Assembly: GCA_948806215.1 (NCBI GenBank)
Contig: CAQIDI010000001.1
Location: forward strand, 1-64,000
Length of the DNA: 64,000 nucleotides
From: an uncultured Eubacteriales bacterium
GTDB taxonomy: Bacteria > Bacillota > Clostridia > Christensenellales > UBA1242
Reading direction: 5' to 3'
Shown here piece after piece: positions 1 to 6,815 of this stretch; positions within the stretch are counted from its first letter, which is position 1, and the number at the start of each line of letters is the position of its first letter. Under the pieces are notes generated by a model. It saw only the letters and a program-made list of their open reading frames with translations, had not been told where the DNA came from and did no database searches. Made by a program: the position numbers and the translations under genes.

Positions 1-1
1 T

Positions 2-943
2 ACTATACATGCTACAGAAGAAGAAGCGATAAATGAAACAAAAAGAATGATGGATGTGTATGTTTGGTTTCATCATGAAATTTTGGCTATACCTTCTATA
101 ACAGGAATAAAAACAGAAAAGGAAAAATTTGCTGGTGCCGAGTTTACATTAACTAATGAAGCACTTATGTATAATGGTGTTGCTTTACAATCTGGAACTT
201 CTCATTATTTTGGTCAAAAGTTTTCTAAAGCGTATGATGTTAAATTTACTAATAAAGAAAATAAAGAAGAATATGTTTATCAAACTTCTTGGGGTGTTAC
301 AACCAGAATGATTGGTGGATTAATTATGGTACATAGTGATGAAAATGGGTTAGTGCTTCCTCCAAAAATTGCACCACGCCAAGTTGCCATTGTTCCTATT
401 GGTGATGATGAACAAGTAAAAAGTTTATGTGAAGATATTTTAAATAAATTAAATAATAGCGATATTGTTGCTTTTGCTGATTATTCCGAAAAATCACCAG
501 GGTTTAAATTTGCCGAACACGAAGTTAATGGTATTCCAGTTAGAATCGAAATTGGTAAGCGTGATTTAGAAAACGGAACAATAACATTGGCTCGCCGAGA
601 TACACGAGAAAAAATAAATGTTTCTGCTAACTGTGATATTGTTGAAACAGTTAGAAATTTATTAAACGATATTCAAACTAACTTATTTAATAGAGCATTG
701 GCTAGAAGAGAAGAGCTAACTTACGAGTGTAAAACTTTAGAAGAAGTTGAAAAAATTATGAACACCAAACCAGGATTTGTAAAGGCTATGTGGTGTGGTG
801 ACGAAGCTTGTGAACTAAAAATGAAAGAGATTCGCGGAACAAAATCTCGTTGCATTTTGGAACACGAAAAGGCCATAGATAACAAATGTGTTGTGTGTGG
901 AAAACCTGCAAAACACTTGGTTGTGTGGGGAATTCAATATTAA
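2..943 (+). CDS. proS: Prolyl-tRNA synthetase, C-terminal part (5' end outside window)
   Basis: Charges tRNA-Pro with proline in the cytoplasm. The open frame runs in from the window edge; its first residues (HATEEEAI) match a conserved segment of class II ProRS, so this is the last ~313 residues and the ATG at 47 is internal. An anticodon-binding domain is followed by a Cys-containing C-terminal zinc-type domain (CGDEAC ... CVVC) and a terminal Tyr, which marks the shorter archaeal/eukaryotic-like ProRS class found in some bacteria rather than the long editing class. A strong terminator follows, so proS ends its transcription unit. Family assignment is secure; subclass rests on the C-terminal domain. 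Confidence 0.93.
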   Translation, partial: TIHATEEEAINETKRMMDVYVWFHHEILAIPSITGIKTEKEKFAGAEFTLTNEALMYNGVALQSGTSHYFGQKFSKAYDVKFTNKENKEEYVYQTSWGVTTRMIGGLIMVHSDENGLVLPPKIAPRQVAIVPIGDDEQVKSLCEDILNKLNNSDIVAFADYSEKSPGFKFAEHEVNGIPVRIEIGKRDLENGTITLARRDTREKINVSANCDIVETVRNLLNDIQTNLFNRALARREELTYECKTLEEVEKIMNTKPGFVKAMWCGDEACELKMKEIRGTKSRCILEHEKAIDNKCVVCGKPAKHLVVWGIQY

Positions 944-994
944 TTAATTGAGTTTTTTAAGTTAAAAATTAACAAATAATTAAATAAATAATGT

Positions 995-1026
995 AAAAAT
1001 AGGGTGGTTTAGGCCCTATTTTTATT
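995..1026 (+). terminator. Rho-independent terminator after proS
   Basis: A perfect 10-bp stem, AAAAATAGGG (995-1004) with CCCTATTTTT (1014-1023), and a 9-nt loop, running into a T-rich tract. Confidence 0.9.
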
Positions 1027-1160
1027 TTTTATTGCAAATTTTTAAAATAAATATAATAATAAAAATGGCTTTATTTAGGGATTTGTATAATTATGCTTTA
1101 TAAATATACACAACAAAATTTATAATTATTAAAACTTTTGAATAAAAATAAAAAATAAAT

Positions 1161-1211
1161 TGCATAAATATGCAAAAAAGTATTGCATAAAAATTCGAAG
1201 TATTGTATAAT
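1161..1211 (+). promoter_or_regulatory. argR promoter with overlapping ARG-box-like operators
   Basis: TTGCAT (1183-1188), a 17-bp spacer and TATAAT (1206-1211) form a sigma-A promoter. A palindromic TGCATAAATATGCA lies at 1161-1174, and TGCATAAAAATTCGA (1184-1198) overlaps the -35 element. Both resemble the Bacillota ArgR operator half-sites (TGAATAAAAATTCA type), so negative autoregulation is inferred. A small hairpin (CGCTAA 1221-1226 / TTAGCG 1232-1237) lies in the leader. The rest of the 944-1265 gap holds the proS terminator and AT-rich sequence with no gene. Confidence 0.65.
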
Positions 1212-1265
1212 TTGGTTGCACGCTAAAAAAATTAGCGAATAAAAATAAAATAGCAAGGTGTTAAT

Positions 1266-1718
1266 ATGGCAAGAAATTCAAGGCAATCTAAAATATTAGA
1301 ACTAATCTCGCTAAAAGAAATTGAAACTCAAGATGAACTTGTTGCAGAACTTAAAGCTGCTAATTTTGATGTTACTCAAGCAACTATTAGTCGTGATATT
1401 AAAGAATTAGGACTTATTAAAATTTTATCTGAAAACAAAAAATATAAATATGCTATTGTTAGTTCTCAAGCGCAAGCAGTTTCAAATAAATGTATGAACA
1501 TCTTTAAAGAATGTGTTATTTCAATTAAGAATGCTATGAATTTGGTTGTTGTAAAAACTCTTAAGGGAACAGCTGGTATGGTTTGCAACTTTGTTGATCA
1601 ACTATCACTTCCACAAGTTTTGGGCTTAACCTATGGCGACGATACAGTTATGGTTATTGCTTCCGATTTAGATGATGCATATATGGTTCAACAAAAATTG
1701 AATGATATTTTAATTTAA
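1266..1718 (+). CDS. argR: Arginine repressor ArgR/AhrC
   Basis: Hexameric arginine-sensing transcription factor that represses arginine biosynthesis and often activates catabolism. Its 150 residues match the family length. The N-terminal winged helix (residues 1-70) contains the conserved ATISRDI recognition segment (40-45), and the C-terminal half has the arginine-binding and oligomerisation motif GTAG ... GDD (101-104 and 124-126). Start ATG follows an AAGGTG ribosome-binding site. It sits immediately upstream of recN, the usual ahrC-recN arrangement of Bacillota, but a terminator separates the two here. Operator-like sites in its own promoter point to autoregulation. Confidence 0.95.
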   Translation: MARNSRQSKILELISLKEIETQDELVAELKAANFDVTQATISRDIKELGLIKILSENKKYKYAIVSSQAQAVSNKCMNIFKECVISIKNAMNLVVVKTLKGTAGMVCNFVDQLSLPQVLGLTYGDDTVMVIASDLDDAYMVQQKLNDILI

Positions 1719-1741
1719 CAACTCTTTTGAGTTGTTTTTTT
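1717..1741 (+). terminator. Terminator after argR
   Basis: AACAACTC (1717-1724), loop TTTT and GAGTTGTT (1729-1736), then a run of T. The stem begins inside the argR stop codon. Confidence 0.88.
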
Positions 1742-1785
1742 ATGCTAAGCCATAAAATAGATTTTATTTTAACAATAAATAATAA

Positions 1786-1814
1786 TTGTTAATTTTTTTT
1801 TATTTTGATAAAAT
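1786..1814 (+). promoter_or_regulatory. recN promoter, probably giving a leaderless mRNA
   Basis: TTGTTA (1786-1791), a 17-bp spacer and TAAAAT (1809-1814). Transcription would start near 1821, two bases before the recN ATG at 1823. No Shine-Dalgarno sequence is present. Confidence 0.5.
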
Positions 1815-1822
1815 AATTATGT

Positions 1823-3532
1823 ATGATTTCAAGTTTAAAAATTAACAATATTGCGTTAATAGAAAGTAGTTTAATAAACTTTAATTCTGGCTTTAATGTT
1901 TTAACTGGCGAAACTGGCGCGGGTAAAAGTATTATTATAGATTCGCTTAATTTTGTGCTAGGAGCAAAAGCCGATAAAACCTTAATAAAATCTGGTAAGG
2001 ATTATGCTAAGGTAGAAGTTGTTTTTGAATTAAATAATATATCAAACGAAATTAAAAGTTTTTTTGATAGTGTTTTTTTAGAGCCAGAAAACACTATTAT
2101 TATTAGTAGATATTACAATCTTAATGGAAAAAACGAATGCCGCGTTAATGGTGAAGCGGTAACTTTGGCAATGTTAAAAAAATTGGCAAGTTGTTTGGTG
2201 GATATTTTTGGTCAGCACGATAATGTTGCGTTGCTTGATGTTAAAAATCATATTAAATTTGTTGATGCACTAAGTAATAAAATCGAAAATTTAAAGGTTA
2301 ACTTAAGCGAACAATTATCGCAGTTAAAAGAAATTAATAATCAAATAACTAGTCTTGGCGGAGTTGGCGAAGATAAACAAAAAAATATAAATTTGCTTGA
2401 ATACGAAATTAACGAAATAGAAGCTTTTAACTTAAAAGAAAACGAGGATGTCGAGCTTGAAAATAAGCATAAAATGTTTATCAACTCCGAAAAATTAAAA
2501 ACCAATTTGCAAGAAATTTTATCTAACTTAAATGGTTCAGAATTAAGCGTTAATTCTAAACTTAAAAGTTCTAGTTATAATTTTAATCAAATTTCAAATT
2601 GCTCAGAAGATATTTTAAATTTAAAAAACCGATTAGATACTTGTATGTACGATTTATTAGATATTTCAGAAACAGTTTCTGATTTATTAAATTCAACCGA
2701 TTTTAGCGAAGAAGAATTAGACCAAGTAATGGAAAGGTTAGATGCTATTAAGGATTTAAAAAGAAAATACGGTAAAACAATTCCAGATATTTTAGCATAT
2801 TTGCAATCGGCTAAAGAAAAACTAAATAACTTATTAAATTCCGATGAAAAATTAAAGGATTTAGTTATAAGAAAAAATGCATTATTAAGCCAAATTTATA
2901 ATGTTTGCGTAGATTTAACCAACGAACGAAAAAAGGTGGGCGAAACATTATCTAAAAAGCTTGTTTTAGAACTTAGCGATTTAGGAATTAAAAATGCTAG
3001 TTTTGTTGTGAACTTTAACAATTCTTATAATATTGATAACATCGAAACCAAAGTTGGTTTGACTGGGGCAGATAATTTAGAATTTTTGTTTAGTGCAAAT
3101 TCCGGAGTGGAAGTTCGACCATTAACAAAAATAATATCTGGTGGTGAAATGAGCAGATTTATGCTTGCTTTTAAATGTGTTTGCCGCGATAATAACGCAG
3201 AAAAAACAATGGTGTTTGACGAAATAGATGCCGGAATTGGCGGTTTAATAGGCCTTGAAATTGGTAAAAAAATAGCAAATATTTCCAAAACTAATCAAGT
3301 TTTGTGTGTTACACATTTGGCACAAATTGCCACTTTTGCCGATTCTCACTTTAAAATTGAAAAAACTGTTGATAATTTTATAACATCTTCTAATGTTTTT
3401 GCATTAAATAGCGAGAATGTGGTTAAAGAAATAGCTAGAATGATAGGCTCTAAATCCGATTCGGAATATGGTTTATTAAACGCTAAAGAGTTATTATCAA
3501 ATGCTATAGCTTTTAAAAATAAATTGGTTTAA
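1823..3532 (+). CDS. recN: DNA repair ATPase RecN
   Basis: SMC-like ATPase recruited early to DNA double-strand breaks. The 569 residues fit the family. Walker A GETGAGKS lies at residues 29-36, the ABC signature ISGGEMSR near 437-443, and Walker B (VFDEIDAGIGG) near 464-474, with a long coiled-coil region between the two head halves (about 150-390). The start at MISSLKI matches the family N terminus, yet it has no ribosome-binding site and the -10 element is 8 bases upstream, suggesting leaderless translation. Placed between argR and spoIVB as in Bacillus and many clostridia. Confidence 0.96.
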   Translation: MISSLKINNIALIESSLINFNSGFNVLTGETGAGKSIIIDSLNFVLGAKADKTLIKSGKDYAKVEVVFELNNISNEIKSFFDSVFLEPENTIIISRYYNLNGKNECRVNGEAVTLAMLKKLASCLVDIFGQHDNVALLDVKNHIKFVDALSNKIENLKVNLSEQLSQLKEINNQITSLGGVGEDKQKNINLLEYEINEIEAFNLKENEDVELENKHKMFINSEKLKTNLQEILSNLNGSELSVNSKLKSSSYNFNQISNCSEDILNLKNRLDTCMYDLLDISETVSDLLNSTDFSEEELDQVMERLDAIKDLKRKYGKTIPDILAYLQSAKEKLNNLLNSDEKLKDLVIRKNALLSQIYNVCVDLTNERKKVGETLSKKLVLELSDLGIKNASFVVNFNNSYNIDNIETKVGLTGADNLEFLFSANSGVEVRPLTKIISGGEMSRFMLAFKCVCRDNNAEKTMVFDEIDAGIGGLIGLEIGKKIANISKTNQVLCVTHLAQIATFADSHFKIEKTVDNFITSSNVFALNSENVVKEIARMIGSKSDSEYGLLNAKELLSNAIAFKNKLV

Positions 3533-3571
3533 ATTGGGTTTTAAATAAACGAATAATAAATCTTAAAATAA

Positions 3572-3603
3572 AAAAACTACTTAATGTTGGAGTAGTTTTT
3601 TTT
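3572..3603 (+). terminator. Terminator-like hairpin containing the spoIVB ribosome-binding site
   Basis: AAAAACTAC (3572-3580) pairs with GTAGTTTTT (3592-3600) and is followed by T residues, so it looks like the recN terminator. The spoIVB ATG is at 3604, and the only Shine-Dalgarno candidate (GGAG, 3589-3592) lies in the loop and stem base. Confidence 0.7.
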
Positions 3604-4821
3604 ATGCGAACAAAGAACAAAGTAATAAACTTTATTTTAATAACCATAGCCTTTGTTTCAATGGCGTTATCGGTGCCTTATAGCACAATTACATCAATCG
3701 ATAACGACATAGTTTTATCGCAAGAAGAATTTGATAACCTAATATCAAATAATCCAAGTTTAATGCAAAATAATTGTGTTACGTGTATAAACGATAATAA
3801 TAACGAAGAAATAAATAAGTATGTAATAAAATTCAAACTTTTCAATTTATTTAATATTAAGAATGTTAAAGTTAATGTGGTTAACAAAAATCAAGTAATT
3901 GCAGGTGGAGATTGCGTTGGAATTAACTTGCAAAGCAAAGGTGTGGTGGTTGTTGGCAGCAATTATATAATAACAAAAAATGGTAATTATAATCCTGCAA
4001 CCGAAGCTGGTCTTAGTGTTGGCGATGTGGTTATTAGCATAAACAATGTTGATATAAATAATATTAACGACATTGCTAATGTTTTAGATAACTACGATGG
4101 TAGTAGTGAACTAAGTGTTAAAGCCATTAGACAAGGCGAAGAATTTGAAACTAAAATAAAACCTATGCTTGATATTCAAACAAAAAGCTATAAGTTGGGG
4201 CTTTGGATTAGAGACGACACAATGGGTGTAGGTACTTTAACTTTTATAAATCCTAACACTTTGCGTTTTGGAGCATTAGGCCACGCAATAGCAGATGCCG
4301 ATACTAAAGAAAATTTTGATGTTAAATCCGGCGAATTATATAAATGTAATGTTATTGGCGTTAAAATGGGTAAGCGCGGAATACCAGGAGAAATAATGGG
4401 ATTATTTGTTCCAGGTAGAAACGAACAAGGAACAATTGATAAAAATAACGATTATGGCGTTTTTGGTAATGTTTTTGAAAATAGCGAATTTTTAAATGAT
4501 GATAAATTAATGCCAATAGGTGGCCGATTAACAGCAAAACCGGGTAAGGCAAAAATTTTAACAACTATCGATGGAAATAATATAGAAAGCTTTGACATAG
4601 AAATAATTAAAACAAATTATGGCGGTGGTGCAAATTCTAAAAGTATGGTAATAAGGGTTACAGATGAAGACTTAATTTCGCGAACTGGTGGAATTGTTCA
4701 GGGTATGAGTGGCAGCCCAATTATTCAGGATGGTAAAATTGTTGGTGCGGTTACTCACGTGTTTGTAAACGATCCTAAAAAAGGATTTGGACTATATTTG
4801 GATTGGATGCTAAACGAGTAA
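3604..4821 (+). CDS. spoIVB: SpoIVB sporulation signalling serine peptidase
   Basis: Made in the forespore and secreted into the intermembrane space, where it cleaves SpoIVFA to trigger SpoIVFB and pro-sigma-K processing. An N-terminal membrane anchor (about 8-28) leads into a PDZ domain (about 105-190) and the S55 peptidase domain (195-405). The catalytic pair is visible: His227 in GALGHAIAD and Ser369 in GMSGSP. The His-Ser spacing of 142 equals that of the B. subtilis pair as I recall it (His236/Ser378). At 405 residues it is slightly shorter than the Bacillus protein. It lies upstream of spo0A, the canonical order. Confidence 0.95.
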   Translation: MRTKNKVINFILITIAFVSMALSVPYSTITSIDNDIVLSQEEFDNLISNNPSLMQNNCVTCINDNNNEEINKYVIKFKLFNLFNIKNVKVNVVNKNQVIAGGDCVGINLQSKGVVVVGSNYIITKNGNYNPATEAGLSVGDVVISINNVDINNINDIANVLDNYDGSSELSVKAIRQGEEFETKIKPMLDIQTKSYKLGLWIRDDTMGVGTLTFINPNTLRFGALGHAIADADTKENFDVKSGELYKCNVIGVKMGKRGIPGEIMGLFVPGRNEQGTIDKNNDYGVFGNVFENSEFLNDDKLMPIGGRLTAKPGKAKILTTIDGNNIESFDIEIIKTNYGGGANSKSMVIRVTDEDLISRTGGIVQGMSGSPIIQDGKIVGAVTHVFVNDPKKGFGLYLDWMLNE

Positions 4822-4874
4822 TTTTATGTAACATTTTGTTGAATAATGGGAAATTTTGTAGAATATAAAGTTTT

Positions 4875-4920
4875 AAAATTGTAATTATTGGCTAAATTAA
4901 GCCAATGATTACAATTTTAT
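4875..4920 (+). terminator. Strong terminator between spoIVB and spo0A
   Basis: A 19-bp stem (4875-4893 with 4900-4918) has one G-U pair around a 6-nt loop and ends in TTTT. spo0A is therefore mainly expressed from its own promoter. Confidence 0.85.
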
Positions 4921-4925
4921 TTTGA

Positions 4926-5073
4926 TTTTTCGAATTTTATAAAAAAATGTTAATTTTGTAAAAAAATTGTAAAAATGTATAGATTTTTGAACTAACATTT
5001 GTTATAATGAAGCGCGTAAGGTTAAATTAATTTTAGTAGAGGTTAGCTAAAATTAATAATAAAAAATTAGGGA
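4926..5073 (+). promoter_or_regulatory. spo0A upstream region: possible 0A box, extended -10 and leader hairpin
   Basis: TTTTTCGAA (4926-4934) differs at one position from the Spo0A box TTTGTCGAA. An extended -10 (TG-T-TATAAT, 5000-5008) lacks a clear -35. In the leader, ATTAATTTTAG (5026-5036) pairs perfectly with CTAAAATTAAT (5047-5057) around a 10-nt loop, just before the ribosome-binding site AGGGA (5069-5073). The 0A-box call is weak because the region is AT-rich. Confidence 0.4.
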
Positions 5074-5084
5074 ATAATAAAAAA

Positions 5085-5846
5085 ATGTGCAAAAAAAGTC
5101 TTAATGCAGTTTTTTATTCTAAGGATAATTACGACTTAGCTTATACAATAAAAAAAGCATTATGGGGTTATGAAATTAGTTTAGTAAACATTTCTAGTTT
5201 TGCTGAGCTGGCATACTCAATTCATCAGGATGGTGTTAACATTTTGTTTGTTGATGCTAACACAGTTAATTTAAATTCGGAATTGGTAGAACTAACTTTG
5301 GGTAGTAAGCTTGGCGTGCCGGATAATGTTATTTTTATTGGCGACACTAAAAATGTTGAACTTTTTATAAACAATCAAAACAGGTTTAAATTTGAAAACG
5401 ATAATTTTTCCGAGCAATTAATTGAAATTTCTCCTAAAATTAAGTTTAACATTAAAAGCTGTCGTGGTAAAAAGTTTGATATGTCAACCATAAACACCTA
5501 TTTAACACAGTACTTAATGCAACTGGGGTTTCATCCTAAATACGCTGGATTTAACTATATAAAGCATTGCATTGAGGAGGCACTTGCCAATAACGGGGTT
5601 TTAGGCTCGCTTAGCACCGATATATATCCTGTTGTTGCAAGACGCAATAAAACAACACAACAAAATGTTGAACGCAACATTAGAAATTGTATTGAAAGTG
5701 CATATAAGTGCACGCAAGGAAAGGATAAAACACTTTGCGATATGCTAAAACAAACAAGAATTAGTAATCGTGCACTACTTAGTTTTTTATTAGATCAAAT
5801 ATTAATTTCTCACGAACAATTAGAAAAAGCAAACACTGCTTTTTAA
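5085..5846 (+). CDS. spo0A: Spo0A-family sporulation master regulator with degenerate receiver domain
   Basis: The C-terminal part (about 133-245) is a clear Spo0A DNA-binding domain: YAGFNYI, LGSLSTDIYPVVARR and VERNIRNCIESAY correspond to the Spo0A segments around the recognition helix. The N-terminal 115 residues keep the length and strand pattern of a CheY-like receiver and an Asp (D57) at the phosphoacceptor position. However, one Asp of the acidic pair is replaced (K13-D14), the MP and DG motifs after D57 are lost, and the switch Thr/Ser and conserved Lys are not recognisable. It sits in the canonical position after spoIVB, so it is the orthologue by synteny. Activation by phosphorelay is doubtful; it may be controlled by expression or a partner. 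Confidence 0.88.
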   Translation: MCKKSLNAVFYSKDNYDLAYTIKKALWGYEISLVNISSFAELAYSIHQDGVNILFVDANTVNLNSELVELTLGSKLGVPDNVIFIGDTKNVELFINNQNRFKFENDNFSEQLIEISPKIKFNIKSCRGKKFDMSTINTYLTQYLMQLGFHPKYAGFNYIKHCIEEALANNGVLGSLSTDIYPVVARRNKTTQQNVERNIRNCIESAYKCTQGKDKTLCDMLKQTRISNRALLSFLLDQILISHEQLEKANTAF

Positions 5847-5950
5847 ATAAATTTTAAATTATAAGTAAAGATTAATTTATTTTTTGAATATATTTTAATA
5901 AGAGGCTTTTATTAACTAGCTTAATAAACCATATATGCCTTGTTTAAAAT

Positions 5951-6583
5951 ATGAAAAATAAATCATTTAACAAAAAAATTTATAATATAAAAAATAATTT
6001 TTCTAAGTACTTTTCAGAATATAAATTAGTACTAATTTTAGCAACTTTGTTTTTGTTGCTAGGTATTGGCACCGGTATTTTTACAGCGGTTCGCTATGCT
6101 GGGGATTTATCACTAGATAATTTATCAGATTCTAATTTAATAGAGTTTTTAAAAGGTGATAAGGGAACAACGGGTTTAATTTTTCCGTATCTCTTTTCTT
6201 TTTGTTTATTTTTTGGAATAATAGTTTTTATTAACTTTAAACCCTTTATGATTGGCATAACCTATTTAGCTCTTTTAGTTAGGGGCTATTTGTTGGGCTT
6301 TGATATTACAATATTAATTATTCTTTATGGCTTTGCAGGAATTTTTAATGTGTTTATAATTATATTACCTTTTGATTTAATAGCCTGTTTAATTTTGCTG
6401 GTTGTTAGTTCTTTTGCCATAAAACGAAATCTGATTATAAAAAAATATGGTGCAACAAACTCGTGCAATAATTTAATTAACTACACAAAAACTTATTGGT
6501 TTTTGTTTATTGTTGGCATTTTAATAATACTTATTAAATGTTTGTTCCTTCCGCTAATTAGAGTAACTATAATTGTTACTTAA
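5951..6583 (+). CDS. spoIIM: SpoIIM-like membrane protein
   Basis: A 210-residue integral membrane protein with a basic N terminus (about 1-25) and roughly five hydrophobic segments (about 25-48, 73-97, 99-117, 119-156 and 180-208). The topology, the polar loop after the first segment and the location after spoIVB-spo0A agree with SpoIIM, part of the SpoIIDMP complex that remodels peptidoglycan during engulfment. Sequence similarity is only general, so the assignment leans on topology and context. There is no good ribosome-binding site; the ATG follows TTTAAAAT directly. An unrelated small membrane protein remains possible. Confidence 0.6.
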   Translation: MKNKSFNKKIYNIKNNFSKYFSEYKLVLILATLFLLLGIGTGIFTAVRYAGDLSLDNLSDSNLIEFLKGDKGTTGLIFPYLFSFCLFFGIIVFINFKPFMIGITYLALLVRGYLLGFDITILIILYGFAGIFNVFIIILPFDLIACLILLVVSSFAIKRNLIIKKYGATNSCNNLINYTKTYWFLFIVGILIILIKCLFLPLIRVTIIVT

Positions 6584-6607
6584 ACAATATTTAATTTTAT
6601 AAAATTT

Positions 6608-6631
6608 AACCGTTAAATTAGCGGTTTTTTT
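6608..6631 (+). terminator. Terminator after spoIIM-like gene
   Basis: AACCGTTA pairs with TAGCGGTT (one G-U pair), followed by seven T. Confidence 0.85.
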
Positions 6632-6815
6632 ATTAAATTAATAGAATCTAAATGTTTGCAAACTATTTACATAAAAATATATTTGCTATATAATATATAA
6701 TAATAAATATTTTATTTTGTAATTTGGTAAAATAAATTATAAACAAGTTATGTAAAAAAAATAATTAAAAACTGCTAGATAAAACTTCCAATAATAAATT
6801 AGGATGGTTAATTAA

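Noticed and set aside
3678..3887. Minus-strand frames within spoIVB and recN
   Set aside because: Shadows of genes with strong family matches on the plus strand.
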